A stretch of 64,000 nucleotides of DNA, taken from contig NZ_JAJSDQ010000004.1 of NCBI RefSeq assembly GCF_021272345.1, forward strand, positions 1 through 64,000, given 5' to 3'. Shown one piece after another: positions 53,384-62,113 of the stretch (the first letter of the stretch is position 1; every line of letters starts with the position of its first letter). A model generated the notes under the pieces. The model searched no databases. It saw only the letters and a list, made by a program, of their open reading frames with translations, and was not told the DNA's origin. The DNA comes from Ornithinimicrobium sediminis. Its GTDB lineage: Bacteria; Actinomycetota; Actinomycetes; Actinomycetales; Dermatophilaceae. A program made the translations under genes and the position numbers.

Positions 53384-54484
53384 GTGAACCTCCTCGACGC
53401 GGGTCTCGTCGTCATCGGACTGGTGCTCCTCGTCGCCGGAGGAGAAGGCTTGGTGCGCGGCGCCTCGGCGGTCGCTCGGCGGTTGGGCATGTCCCCGCTC
53501 GTCGTGGGCCTGACCATCGTCGCGGTCGCCACGTCCTCGCCGGAGTTCGCGGTGACGACCGGCGCTGTGCTGGGCGGCCAGCCCGAGCTCGCTGTCGGCA
53601 ACGTCGTCGGCAGCAACATCGCCAACGTCTTGCTCATCCTCGGGCTCTCCGCGCTGGTCCTGCCTCTTATCGCGCGGGTGCGCCTGGTGCGGATCGACGT
53701 GCCGGTCATGGTCGCGATGTCGGTGCTGCTCCTCATGCTCTCCCTCGACGGCGGCATCTCGCGGTGGGACGGAGTGGTGCTCCTCGTGCTGTTCGTGGCT
53801 CACATGGGGTGGTCCGTCCTGACCGGCCGCGGTGATGTCGACGACGATGACGGCACAGCCAACAGCGACCCGCCGCTGGGAATGGGCCGGGCGTTGCTCT
53901 TCATCCTCGTCGGCGTCGGCCTGCTCGTCCTCGGCTCGCAGTGGCTGGTGGACGGCGCGAGCTCGATCGCCAGCGCCGTCGGCCTGAGCGACCTCGTCAT
54001 CGGCCTCACTGTCGTGGCCGTCGGCACCTCGCTTCCCGAGCTCGCGGCCTCCCTCATCGCGGTACGCAAGGGGGAGCGCGACCTCGCGATCGGCAACGTC
54101 GTGGGCAGCAACATCGCCAACATCGGCCTCATCCTCGGGTTACCCTCGATCATCGCCTCCGGCGGTATCCCTGTCCCCAGCGCTGCGATCGCGCTCGACA
54201 TCCCGCTCATGGTCGCCGTCGCTGTCGCGCTGCTGCCTATCGCCTTCACCGGCTTCGTCATCAAGCGTTGGGAGGGTGGGCTCTTCATCGCGCTGTACCT
54301 GTCCTATGTGACGTATCTGGTGCTGTGGGCGACCGAGCACGACGCCCTCGAGGGCTTCACCTCTGTCATGGGCTTGTTCGTCCTGCCGGTCGTCGCTCTC
54401 ACCCTGCTGCTTTTCGCGGTCTACGAGGTGGGGCTGCGCCAAGGCCGGACGCAGGTGCAGGCCGGGCGGGACCACGTCAGATGA
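53384..54484 (+). CDS. Calcium/sodium antiporter (CaCA family)
   Basis: A 366-residue membrane protein with ten or eleven helices and two homologous halves. Each half has the alpha-repeat signature: SSPEFAVT and GNVVGSNIANVLLILG in the first, TSLPELAASL and GNVVGSNIANIGLILG in the second, with the ion-binding Glu and Asn. It resembles the YrbG/CaxA-type prokaryotic exchangers. An acidic loop (DVDDDDG) separates the halves. GTG 53384 (VNLLDAGLVVIG) fits the first helix. It is a single gene. Confidence 0.93.
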   Translation: MNLLDAGLVVIGLVLLVAGGEGLVRGASAVARRLGMSPLVVGLTIVAVATSSPEFAVTTGAVLGGQPELAVGNVVGSNIANVLLILGLSALVLPLIARVRLVRIDVPVMVAMSVLLLMLSLDGGISRWDGVVLLVLFVAHMGWSVLTGRGDVDDDDGTANSDPPLGMGRALLFILVGVGLLVLGSQWLVDGASSIASAVGLSDLVIGLTVVAVGTSLPELAASLIAVRKGERDLAIGNVVGSNIANIGLILGLPSIIASGGIPVPSAAIALDIPLMVAVAVALLPIAFTGFVIKRWEGGLFIALYLSYVTYLVLWATEHDALEGFTSVMGLFVLPVVALTLLLFAVYEVGLRQGRTQVQAGRDHVR

Positions 54485-55181
54485 AGGGAGCTGCCTGACC
54501 GCGAGGAGCCAACCCAGGGGTCGATACAGGACCTCGGTGCCGCTCGTGCGAGTCGTCCGGGTCAACGGCAACGACCTGCACGACGTTGGGTCCCCCCTCA
54601 GGCCCCGGGCCGCTGTCACGACGAGGGGCCGGCTGACGAAGCCCGGCCTCGCTACCGGAGGGCCATCCGAGGTCACGTTCGACAACGTCACCTGGCGTCC
54701 CCATCGAGCCACGCCGTCTCATGGTCGGAGCTGTGCCGCGAGGCCGCCGGCCATGGCGTCCTGACGGAGCGCGCGGATGACCCTGCCCACCGTCTCATCG
54801 ATCGTTTCGTGGCGTTCGGCTCAGACGGGTGGTCCGGCCTTGGTCCTCGGGGACATCGACGGGAGGTGGTGCGGCTTGTCGACCGCGGCTCTCAGCATTC
54901 GTTGGTGCGGAGGAACCGTTGGGTGTGGCCGTGTCAGGTGCTCGACGGTTGACCGGCGGGCGGTGGGTTGCCGGTCAACCGTCCTCAGGTCCGCCGGAGC
55001 GTGGCCGCTACTCGCACTCGGTGTCCGTGGCGATCTGACTCAGTGTGTCGTCCAGCTGGGTGAGAGCGGTCTGGCGCCCGCCTTGCGCTCCTCCACCGAC
55101 GCTCGCCGGCCAGGTCCTCGAGCCGGTCCCTGAACGCCTTGACAGCAAACAGCGTCAACCCACCGCCCCGAAGGACCCGTC
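54485..55181. other. Region without a convincing gene
   Basis: Plus-strand frames of up to about 120 codons exist but lack ribosome binding sites and typical composition. An open stretch at about 54670-54950 (HAVSWSELCREAAGHGV and ADDPAHRLIDRF) looks like a decayed gene without a start. TTGACA at 55139 may be part of the promoter of the YCII-like gene. A strong hairpin is listed separately. Confidence 0.45.
54945..54982. terminator. 13-bp perfect hairpin
   Basis: ACGGTTGACCGGC (54945-54957), 12-nt loop, exact reverse complement at 54970-54982. No T-tract. It may end transcription from the decayed frame upstream, or be a leftover of a mobile element. Confidence 0.5.
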
Positions 55182-55694
55182 ATGAAGAAGTTCCTCATCC
55201 TCGCCCACGGCGCCATGAAGCCGTCCCCGCAGTTCCAGCAGGCCCACCAGGCATGGTGGTCCTCCATGGCAGGCCACGTCGTGGACTCAGGCAACCCGCT
55301 GTCCAACGGGCACAATGTGACCAGGGCAGGACAGGCCACCCCTATCGCCGAGTCCCAGGCGCCGGCACTGGGCTACTCCATCATCGAGGCAGAGACGCTC
55401 GAAGACGCCATCGACCTGCTCTCCGAGTGCCCGATGGACATCTGGCTGCACGAAGCCATCCCGATGTGCCCGCAGTGCTGGCGGAGCAAGCAGACGCAGC
55501 TGGCCGCACGGCACTGCCGCAGGTGGCATTCACGCGCGGTCGTTCTTGCTCTGGGTGTCGAGCGTCGTGGTCACCTCGCGGATTGCTGCGACGATGACGG
55601 GGTCGGTGTCGTGGTGAGCGGTGAGCCATGCCAGGACTGCTCGTGCAGCGTCGAGGTTGCGGGTGTAGCCGGGGACCATCCGGTGCAGCGGTAG
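55182..55694 (+). CDS. YCII-related protein with an unnatural C-terminal extension
   Basis: Residues 1-95 are a complete YCII-like domain (KKFLILAHGAMKPSPQFQQA, GYSIIEAETLEDAIDLL, CPMDIWLHEAIPM), which normally stops near this point. The frame then continues for about 75 residues rich in Cys/Arg/His that overlap the end of the opposite nucleotidyltransferase gene by 165 bp. The extension probably arose by loss of the stop through a rearrangement. GAAGGA lies 6 nt before the ATG. YCII proteins are small ferredoxin-like-fold proteins whose functions are mostly unknown. Confidence 0.75.
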   Translation: MKKFLILAHGAMKPSPQFQQAHQAWWSSMAGHVVDSGNPLSNGHNVTRAGQATPIAESQAPALGYSIIEAETLEDAIDLLSECPMDIWLHEAIPMCPQCWRSKQTQLAARHCRRWHSRAVVLALGVERRGHLADCCDDDGVGVVVSGEPCQDCSCSVEVAGVAGDHPVQR

Positions 55695-56327
55695 GCCACC
55701 GGGTAGACATGCACGCTCGATGCGGCGGGTCGCCTCGAAGTGGTCCGGGTGGTCCAGCACCGTGGCGGGGTCGAGCCGCACCAGCGCCAGGACGCGGTCG
55801 ACGGCGTAGACCTGGATGAAGCGCATGGCGGCCAGGTGCTCACCCCGCAGCTCGCGGTGCAGACCAACGTAGAGGTTGGTCAGGGCCTCGTTGAGATTGA
55901 AGTCGACCGTGTCGATCGCAGTGACTGCCGGTGTGGCCGCCCCGAGGGCGAGCGGGTCGTAGCGTCCACGTGACCAGACCACGCGGGCCCCGGTGAGCGG
56001 CAGCGCCGCGAGCTCGTCCGGGGTGAAGACCGCGTACTCCAGGAACAACCCGTCGGCCAGGAGCGCCTTCCGCCCGTTCGGGTCGTTGACGAAGCTGTAC
56101 GCGACGTGGCCACCGAAGCCGTGGAGCCAGCTGGTGTCCTGCAGGTACCGGTGCTTGGTGTCAGTGGTGTCGACAACGAGGAAGAAGTCGATGTCGGAGT
56201 GGTCGTCGAACCGGTGCGTCTCGACCCCGGCCGAGCCCAGGCCGAGGACCGCCTGGACGTGCAGGTCGGTGGCCAGGTGTGCGGCAAGGCGGTCCAACCG
56301 GGTCAGGTTGGGGTGCATGCCGTTCAT
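55530..56327 (-). CDS. Nucleotidyltransferase-fold protein (MNT type)
   Basis: A 265-residue protein with the minimal nucleotidyltransferase signature GLGSAGVETHRFDDHSDIDF (G-S then D-x-D) near residue 32-49, followed by a mainly helical C-terminal half resembling aminoglycoside or lincosamide adenylyltransferase-type proteins. It may transfer a nucleotide to a small molecule or protein, and drug resistance is possible but not shown. The start overlaps the GH13 stop by ATGA, so it depended on the GH13 transcript, which is now interrupted by the IS. A fragment of a close relative lies at 30640-30705. Confidence 0.8.
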   Translation of the reverse strand: MNGMHPNLTRLDRLAAHLATDLHVQAVLGLGSAGVETHRFDDHSDIDFFLVVDTTDTKHRYLQDTSWLHGFGGHVAYSFVNDPNGRKALLADGLFLEYAVFTPDELAALPLTGARVVWSRGRYDPLALGAATPAVTAIDTVDFNLNEALTNLYVGLHRELRGEHLAAMRFIQVYAVDRVLALVRLDPATVLDHPDHFEATRRIERACLPGGLPLHRMVPGYTRNLDAARAVLAWLTAHHDTDPVIVAAIREVTTTLDTQSKNDRA

Positions 56328-57922
56328 CCTCCGAGCCGGTCGGAGCCGGTGACCAGCTGCCAGACGCCGATGCCGGCACCGGTATGCGGAAAGCTGTCGC
56401 CAGCATTCAGGTGGTGGTCACCGAGCAGGTCCACCGCCGCAGCGGCGCATACGAGTGGTGGGTGGGCACCCCGGGCCGCGTGCACGAGGATCGTCTGTTC
56501 CCGGGTCACACGCTCGAACGCGACGACGTCGTCGTCGGTGTGCACCCACCGGAAGCCGCCGTCGACGAGTGCGGCATGGGCACGACGCAGCTCGATGAGC
56601 CGGCGGTGGACGGTGAGCAGGTCCTGGTCCCACGTCGCGGGGTTCCACCGGAAGGGTCGCCGTGCGTCCTCGGGGTCCACCCCCTCGGTGCCGATCTCGT
56701 CACCGGCGAACAGCATCGGGACCCCCGGCATCGTCAACATCAGCCCGAGGGCGACGATGTACCGCTGCCGTCCGACGATGCCGGGCAGGCGTGGGGTGTC
56801 GTGGGAGTCCAGCAGGTTCAGGCTGTGCACGCGGGAGCGCCACGGGATCCTGGCGTGCCAGGCGTCCATGACGTGCGCCATGGTCTGGCCCGTGTAGGGC
56901 GCGTGGCCGGCCGGCACGCCCCAGTAACGGTCGATGTCCTGCTCGGCCAGCCAGGACCACACCGGGCGGGTGAACGCGGCGTGGCCGGCGGACTGCGCGA
57001 CGTCGATGCGCCACCCGTCGAGCCCTGCTCGGGCCAGGTAGCGGTGCACGACTGAGCCGGGCCCCTCGAAGAGGCGCTGGCGAAGCTGGGACTCGCGGTG
57101 GTCCAGCTTGGGCATCGTCCGGACACCGGCGAAGGTCTCGTAGGCGTGCGGGTGGTCGGAGAACAGGTAGAACCCGGCCTCGACCGACTGGGGGTCGGCC
57201 ATCGCGGCGGTGAACCACTCGTGGGTGCTCCCGGTGTGGTTCAGGGTCAGGTCGCCGATGATCCGCAGACCGCGTGCGTGGGCCGCGTCGGTCAGCTGCT
57301 GCAACGCCCGGTCGCCACCCAGCAGGGGGTCGACATGCTCGAAGGTGGCGGCGTCGTAGCGGTGGTTGCTCGTGGCGGGAAACACCGGGGTGAGGTAGAT
57401 GGCCGTCACGCCGAGGTCCACCAGCTGGTCCAGGTGCTCCCTGATGCCGCCCAGGTCACCGTCGCAGAGGTGACGCACCCCCTGTGCGGTGCCGTGGGCG
57501 ACGGGGTCCTCCCACCGGGCCGGGACCGCCCAGCCCGGTGCCGCTGGCGCTGGGTCGATACTGAGGCGGAAGTCCTCAGCGTCGGTGACCTCGTACTCGT
57601 GCAGCCCCGCCGCGTTCACGGTGAGCGCCCCTGCCCCGGTGGCGATGAGGAAGCGGTACCCCATACGGGCGTTGACCATCCGCGTGGTGGCGGCCCACCA
57701 CTGCGAGGGCCCCTCCTGCACGCACTCGGTGAACCGCTGGGCACCGTCCACCGTGCTGCGCACGTAGACAGCCTTGGCACAGAGGTCACTCCCGACCCGG
57801 ACCCGCAGCTCGACCAGGTCACCCAGCGCGGGGTAGAGGTTGGACACGTACAAGACCGAACCCTCGTGATGAGCACCCCTGAAGCGCGCAGCAGACGGAA
57901 CAGTTGATGAAGATCGCGACAT
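56324..57922 (-). CDS. GH13 glycosidase-like protein, probably inactive, displaced from its ribosome binding site
   Basis: A 532-residue GH13 protein: N-terminal beta domain (GSVLYVSNLYPALGDLVELR), then the barrel with region I DLTLNHTG, region II DGWRIDVAQ (nucleophile Asp) and region IV NLLDSHD. Region III with the acid/base Glu is missing: DVAQSAGHA runs directly into FTRPVWSWLA, whereas relatives have about 50 residues between, containing the Glu. So the enzyme is probably inactive. The ATG lies inside the 8-bp target duplication of the IS256-type element. The natural ribosome binding site (AAAGGACGACGAC) is now 1.4 kb away on the other side of the element. Confidence 0.8.
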   Translation of the reverse strand: MSRSSSTVPSAARFRGAHHEGSVLYVSNLYPALGDLVELRVRVGSDLCAKAVYVRSTVDGAQRFTECVQEGPSQWWAATTRMVNARMGYRFLIATGAGALTVNAAGLHEYEVTDAEDFRLSIDPAPAAPGWAVPARWEDPVAHGTAQGVRHLCDGDLGGIREHLDQLVDLGVTAIYLTPVFPATSNHRYDAATFEHVDPLLGGDRALQQLTDAAHARGLRIIGDLTLNHTGSTHEWFTAAMADPQSVEAGFYLFSDHPHAYETFAGVRTMPKLDHRESQLRQRLFEGPGSVVHRYLARAGLDGWRIDVAQSAGHAAFTRPVWSWLAEQDIDRYWGVPAGHAPYTGQTMAHVMDAWHARIPWRSRVHSLNLLDSHDTPRLPGIVGRQRYIVALGLMLTMPGVPMLFAGDEIGTEGVDPEDARRPFRWNPATWDQDLLTVHRRLIELRRAHAALVDGGFRWVHTDDDVVAFERVTREQTILVHAARGAHPPLVCAAAAVDLLGDHHLNAGDSFPHTGAGIGVWQLVTGSDRLGG

Positions 57923-57926
57923 GTCG
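57919..57926. repeat. Left target site duplication of the IS (ACATGTCG)
   Basis: ACATGTCG borders the element and is repeated at its other end. The GH13 start codon (complement of 57920-57922) is part of it. Confidence 0.85.
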
Positions 57927-59325
57927 GGTCAAGTCCACGGTGGTGGTGTACGACGGTGATCCGTCGTTGTTGGTGATCAGGCGCTGATGGGTGCGGGGTC
58001 GGCCTCCGTGGTGGTGTGTAGGGCGGTGCGGCAGCGGGTGAGGACTTCCAGGCCGAGGTAGCGGCGTTGCTCGGCCCATTCGTCGTGCTGCTCGGCGAGC
58101 ACGGCGCCCACGAGGCGGATGATCGCCTCCCGGTTGGGGAAGATGCCTACGACGTCGGTGCGCCGCCGGATCTCCCGGTTCAGTCGTTCGTTGGGGTTGT
58201 TCGACCAGATCTGGCGCCACACCTCCTTGGGGAAGGTGGTGAAGGCCAGGATGTCGCCACGGCCGGCGTCCAGGTGCTCGGCCACGGCGGGCAGCTTGTC
58301 GGCCAGGGTGTCCAGGACACGGTCGAACTGGGCGTGCACGGCGTCGGCGTCGGGTTGGTCGTAGACCGAGTGCAACAGCGCTTTGACCCATGGCCAGGAC
58401 GACTTGGGGGTGGTGGCCATCAGGTTCGCCGCGTAGTGGGTGCGGCAGCGTTGCCAGCCGGCCCCGGGCAGCGTCGCGCCGATCGCCTCGACCAGACCGG
58501 CGTGGGCGTCCGAGGTCACCAGGGCGACACCGTCCAGGCCGCGGGCCACGAGGTCGCGGAAGAACGCCAGCCAGGACGCGCCCGTCTCTCCGGTAGCGAC
58601 CTGCAGGCCAAGGACCTCGCGGTATCCCTCGGCGTTGACGCCGGTCGCGACCAGGGCGGCGACCTTGACCACCCGCCCTCCCTCACGGACCTTGAGCACC
58701 AGGGCGTCCGCGGCGATGAACGTGTACGGGCCCTCGGTCAGCCGGCGGCTCCGGAACTCTCTGACATGCTCGTCGAGGTCCTGGGCCATCACCGAGACCT
58801 GGGACTTGGACAGGCCGGTGATCCCCAAGGTCTGCACGAGCTTGTCCATCCGCCGGGTGGACACCCCCAGCAGGTAACAGGTCGCCACCACCGTGGTCAG
58901 CGCTGCCTCCGCGCGCCGGCGCCGTTGCAGCAACCAGTCCGGGAAGAACGACCCCTCGCGCAGCTTGGGGATCGCCACATCCACCGTGCCGACCCGGGTG
59001 TCCAGCTCCCGGTGCCGGTACCCGTTGCGACGGTTGGTCCGGGCCTCGTCGCGGGCTCCGTACTGGGCCCCGCACACCGTGTCGGCCTGCGCCGACAGCA
59101 ACGCGTTGATGAACGTCGTGAGCATCTGACGCATCAGATCGGGACTGGCCTGGGCCAGCTGCTCGTGCAAGAACTGCTCGGGGTCGATACTGGACCTGGC
59201 GGTCATCGCAGTGCCTCTCTTCGAGTGGGTTGTAGGAGATTCCTCGAAGGATCACGCGGTGACCGCCCCACGTCTACCCCGCTGGGACACTCACCACGTC
59301 GTACACCACTCTGCTGGACTCAACT
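57927..59325 (-). mobile_element. IS256-family insertion sequence, 1,399 bp
   Basis: The ends form an imperfect 28-bp inverted repeat with 20 matches. Both share AGTCCA and GTGGTGTACGAC. The flanks carry an identical 8-bp target duplication (57919-57926 and 59326-59333). One transposase gene fills the interior on the minus strand. The intact ends, target duplication and open transposase frame indicate a recent, possibly active insertion. Confidence 0.92.
57977..59206 (-). CDS. IS256-family transposase (Mutator type)
   Basis: A 409-residue DDE transposase. Typical blocks are TNRRNGYRHRELDTRVGTV, the first catalytic Asp in FIAADALVLKVRE, the second in LVTSDAHAGLVEAI, the C/H-region WQRCRTHYAANLM and the catalytic Glu near NPNERLNREIRRRTDVVGIF. 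The reading frame is complete with normal length for the family. It lies inside the element with matching terminal repeats. Confidence 0.96.
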   Translation of the reverse strand: MTARSSIDPEQFLHEQLAQASPDLMRQMLTTFINALLSAQADTVCGAQYGARDEARTNRRNGYRHRELDTRVGTVDVAIPKLREGSFFPDWLLQRRRRAEAALTTVVATCYLLGVSTRRMDKLVQTLGITGLSKSQVSVMAQDLDEHVREFRSRRLTEGPYTFIAADALVLKVREGGRVVKVAALVATGVNAEGYREVLGLQVATGETGASWLAFFRDLVARGLDGVALVTSDAHAGLVEAIGATLPGAGWQRCRTHYAANLMATTPKSSWPWVKALLHSVYDQPDADAVHAQFDRVLDTLADKLPAVAEHLDAGRGDILAFTTFPKEVWRQIWSNNPNERLNREIRRRTDVVGIFPNREAIIRLVGAVLAEQHDEWAEQRRYLGLEVLTRCRTALHTTTEADPAPISA

Positions 59326-59333
59326 ACATGTCG
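59326..59333. repeat. Right target site duplication of the IS (ACATGTCG)
   Basis: Second copy of the 8-bp duplication. The adjoining sequence on the minus strand, AAAGGACGA, is the original ribosome binding site of the GH13 gene. Confidence 0.85.
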
Positions 59334-59474
59334 TCGTCCTTTCGATGAAGGTCGGCGTTTCATCCCGCACGGGTCACACCCATCGAGGTCGCGACACCAC
59401 GGAGGTTAGACCAACGAGGACGCCCGGCGCACTCGCTCGAACGCCCTGACTCACCGCGCTGAGCGTGGCCACAC

Positions 59475-59640
59475 CCTCCTGCCGCCAGCCGCACCTACGT
59501 CACGACGATGTTCGACGCTGGCGCCGACCTCCGCGACGTCCAGAGCGCCGGTCACGTCGCGAACGCTGTCCCGAGGCCCGACAAACGCCCGGCACGCGGT
59601 ACGCTGGCGATGCCATCGCGGCTGGACACGTCCGACGCGT
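59475..59640 (+). pseudogene. Remnant of a tyrosine recombinase (integrase) C-terminus
   Basis: The plus strand encodes RTYVTTMFDAGADLRDVQSA followed by GHVANAVPRPDKRPARGTL. This resembles the C-terminal catalytic core of phage-type integrases (HTYVTTMLDAGVDLRDVQ and the box with the tyrosine). The catalytic tyrosine and most of the protein are missing, and no start codon is seen. It marks the former presence of an integrated element next to the helicase gene. Confidence 0.65.
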
Positions 59641-59785
59641 CGATCTCGTGCAGATCCGCTGGACCAGCTTGCACCCCGGGACATCTCCAGCCGGGGCTGC
59701 TCGGACGTCCCTCGCCCCGCCGCAGGTGCGGTGCCGGGCTCGGTCCCGCTGCCGGGGAATGACCGATCGCTCCGAGGAGGAGTCC

Positions 59786-61921
59786 GTGGCTCGAGGAGCC
59801 CAGCGTCGCAGCGGCGCACGCACGCGCACCCAACGGCGACCCCGCCACGACAACGACGGCATCATCCAGGTGCTCGCCAAGGTCGTCCGCGAGGTCGAGT
59901 CCGCGGTCCAGCGTGGCGGCGCGCTGCCGTCGATCCGGACCAAGTTCCAGGTGGTGGCGCTTCTCATGCGAGAGGAACGTGCCCGGGTCAAGGCGGACGA
60001 GACGAAGTCCGGGGCCCGGCGCGCCGAGGAGCTGAAGCGCCTCGACGGCATCGCCACCATCCTCGCCACGACGGCTGCCCGCGACACCTCCCTGCTGGGG
60101 CTGCTCGCCGACGACGCCGTCATCTCCGACCGCGCACGGTCGCTGCGCCGCGAGCTCCTCGAGGCTGCCGGCATCGAGGTGCCGGACGAGCCCACCGGAC
60201 AGCCCGAGCCGGCTGAGCCCACGGCAGCTGTGCAGCGCCGGGTCGTGCCCCAGTCGGTGGTGTCTCGCCAGCTCGCCAACCCCTTCCTCGAACCCGACTA
60301 CTCCGCCGTCGCCAAGGCCACCGCCGGACCCCGCCGCCTCGTCGGCTGGGAGCTCATCGAGCCGCTGCTGAGGTCCTTCGAGGACGGCGGCGCGCTGTCG
60401 TGCATGGACCTACCGGAGCCGGCCGCCACCCGGGTGGCCGGTGGGTTGGAGCTCATGCCGCACCAGGAGAGGTTGGTCGCCGCCGCGAAGGCGGGGCACC
60501 GGACGTTCCTGCTCGCCGACGAGCCCGGCCTGGGCAAGACGGCACAGGCACTGCTCGCCGCGCAGGCGGCGGACGCCTACCCGTTGCTCGTCGTCGTGCC
60601 GAACGTCGTGAAGATGAACTGGGCGCGCGAGGCCACGCTGTGGACGCCCAGCCACCCTGCGACGGTGGTCCACGGCGACGGCGACACGATCGACGGCTTC
60701 GCGGACATCATCATCGTCAACTACGAGGTGCTCGACCGGCACGTGGGCTGGCTCGGGCAACTGGGTCTGCGCGGGATGGTGGTCGACGAGGCGCACTACA
60801 TCAAGAACAGGAAGTCGCAGCGGTCCCAGCTCGTCCTGCAGCTCTCCGAGCGCATCCGCACGCGGATCGCCAACCCGCTGCTCATGGCCCTCACCGGCAC
60901 GCCGCTGATCAACGACATCGAGGACTTCACGGCGATCTGGCAGTTCCTCGGCTGGGTCGACGAGACCAAGCCGGTCGGTGAGCTGATGGGAGCGCTCGAG
61001 GAGACTGGTCTGACACCGGCCGACCGCGGCTTCTCCGCCGCCGCTCGCGCGGCCGTCATCGACCGCGGCATCGTCCGGCGACGCAAGGTGGACGTGGCCG
61101 CCGACCTGCCCGCCCGCCGCGTGGCCGACGTCCCCGTCGAGATCGACGACGAGGCCGGGCGGTCCATCCGGGCCGCCGAGCAGAGCCTCGCCCGTCGCCT
61201 CGTCGCGCGCTATGAGCGTGCGCTGGAGGCGCGGCACGCCGGCGCCGTCGTCGAGGGCATCGACCACGACCTCGTGCGCCAGGTGGCCGCATGGGAGCGG
61301 GCAGGCAAGACGACGAAGAAGTCGGACGAGAACGTGTTCACGATGATGCGGCGTATCGGCCAGGCGAAGGCCGGCCTCGCGGCCGACTACGCCGCGCAGC
61401 TCGCCCGCAGCGCCGGCAAGGTCGTCTTCTTCGCCAAGCACATCGATGTCATGGACACCGCCGAGGCGACCTTCGCCAAGCGGGGCATCCGGTACGCCTC
61501 CATCCGCGGCGACCAGACGGCATCCGCCCGGCAGAAGCACATCGACGCGTTCACCAACGACCCGGACGTCGCCGTCGTCGTGTGCTCGTTGACGGCCGCC
61601 GGCGTCGGCATCAACCTGCAGGTCGCCTCGAACCTGGTGCTCGCGGAACTGTCGTGGACCGACGCCGAGCAGACCCAGGCCATCGACCGCGTCCACCGCA
61701 TCGGGCAGGAGGAACCGGTCACGGCGTGGCGGATCCTCGCCGCGCAGACCCTCGACACGAGGATCGCCCAGCTCATCGACAGCAAGGCGGGGCTGGCCGC
61801 TCGGGCGCTCGACGGAGCAGCAGAACAGGAGATCTCCGACTCCTCCGACGTGCAGCTCGAGGCGCTCGTCACCCTTCTGGAGGATGCGTTGGCAGGGCGG
61901 GTCGGCAGGCAGGCATCCTGA
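59786..61921 (+). CDS. SNF2-family (SMARCAL1-like) helicase/translocase
   Basis: A 711-residue superfamily 2 ATPase. Motif I LADEPGLGKTAQALL, motif II VDEAHYIKN, motif III ALTGTPLIND, motif V CSLTAAGVGINLQVAS and motif VI QAIDRVHRIGQ are complete. The N-terminal 200 residues are charged and helical (REVESAVQRGG, RARVKADETKSGARRAEELK). GTG 59786 has GAGGAGGAG close upstream. An in-frame ATG at 59759 is possible. It probably moves along duplex DNA, in repair or in a defence system. Its neighbours (integrase remnant, AlkZ-like protein) hint at a DNA-maintenance island, but no nuclease or methylase is present. Confidence 0.9.
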   Translation: MARGAQRRSGARTRTQRRPRHDNDGIIQVLAKVVREVESAVQRGGALPSIRTKFQVVALLMREERARVKADETKSGARRAEELKRLDGIATILATTAARDTSLLGLLADDAVISDRARSLRRELLEAAGIEVPDEPTGQPEPAEPTAAVQRRVVPQSVVSRQLANPFLEPDYSAVAKATAGPRRLVGWELIEPLLRSFEDGGALSCMDLPEPAATRVAGGLELMPHQERLVAAAKAGHRTFLLADEPGLGKTAQALLAAQAADAYPLLVVVPNVVKMNWAREATLWTPSHPATVVHGDGDTIDGFADIIIVNYEVLDRHVGWLGQLGLRGMVVDEAHYIKNRKSQRSQLVLQLSERIRTRIANPLLMALTGTPLINDIEDFTAIWQFLGWVDETKPVGELMGALEETGLTPADRGFSAAARAAVIDRGIVRRRKVDVAADLPARRVADVPVEIDDEAGRSIRAAEQSLARRLVARYERALEARHAGAVVEGIDHDLVRQVAAWERAGKTTKKSDENVFTMMRRIGQAKAGLAADYAAQLARSAGKVVFFAKHIDVMDTAEATFAKRGIRYASIRGDQTASARQKHIDAFTNDPDVAVVVCSLTAAGVGINLQVASNLVLAELSWTDAEQTQAIDRVHRIGQEEPVTAWRILAAQTLDTRIAQLIDSKAGLAARALDGAAEQEISDSSDVQLEALVTLLEDALAGRVGRQAS

Positions 61922-62101
61922 CGCCCGTCGATGCCGCTCTGCGACGGGTGCATGCCGCCCCGGCTGACCTCACCAGGCTCAGCACGAGAGCCACGTGAAG
62001 ATCGACAAAGAACACAACAGTCCGCCGCGAGAACGTCGGCACTCGCCTCGACAGGGATGACTGGATCTACCGTCGCGGACGTCGGCGCATCCGGAGCCCG
62101 G

Positions 62102-62107
62102 TAGCGT
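62102..62107 (+). promoter_or_regulatory. Leaderless -10 element TAGCGT of the AlkZ-like gene
   Basis: TAGCGT, 6 nt (GCCACG), then ATG 62114, without a ribosome binding site. Confidence 0.6.
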
Positions 62108-62113
62108 GCCACG

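Noticed and set aside
58067-59449. Plus-strand 460-codon frame over the IS transposase
   Set aside because: Shadow of the IS256 transposase, which has intact catalytic motifs on the minus strand.
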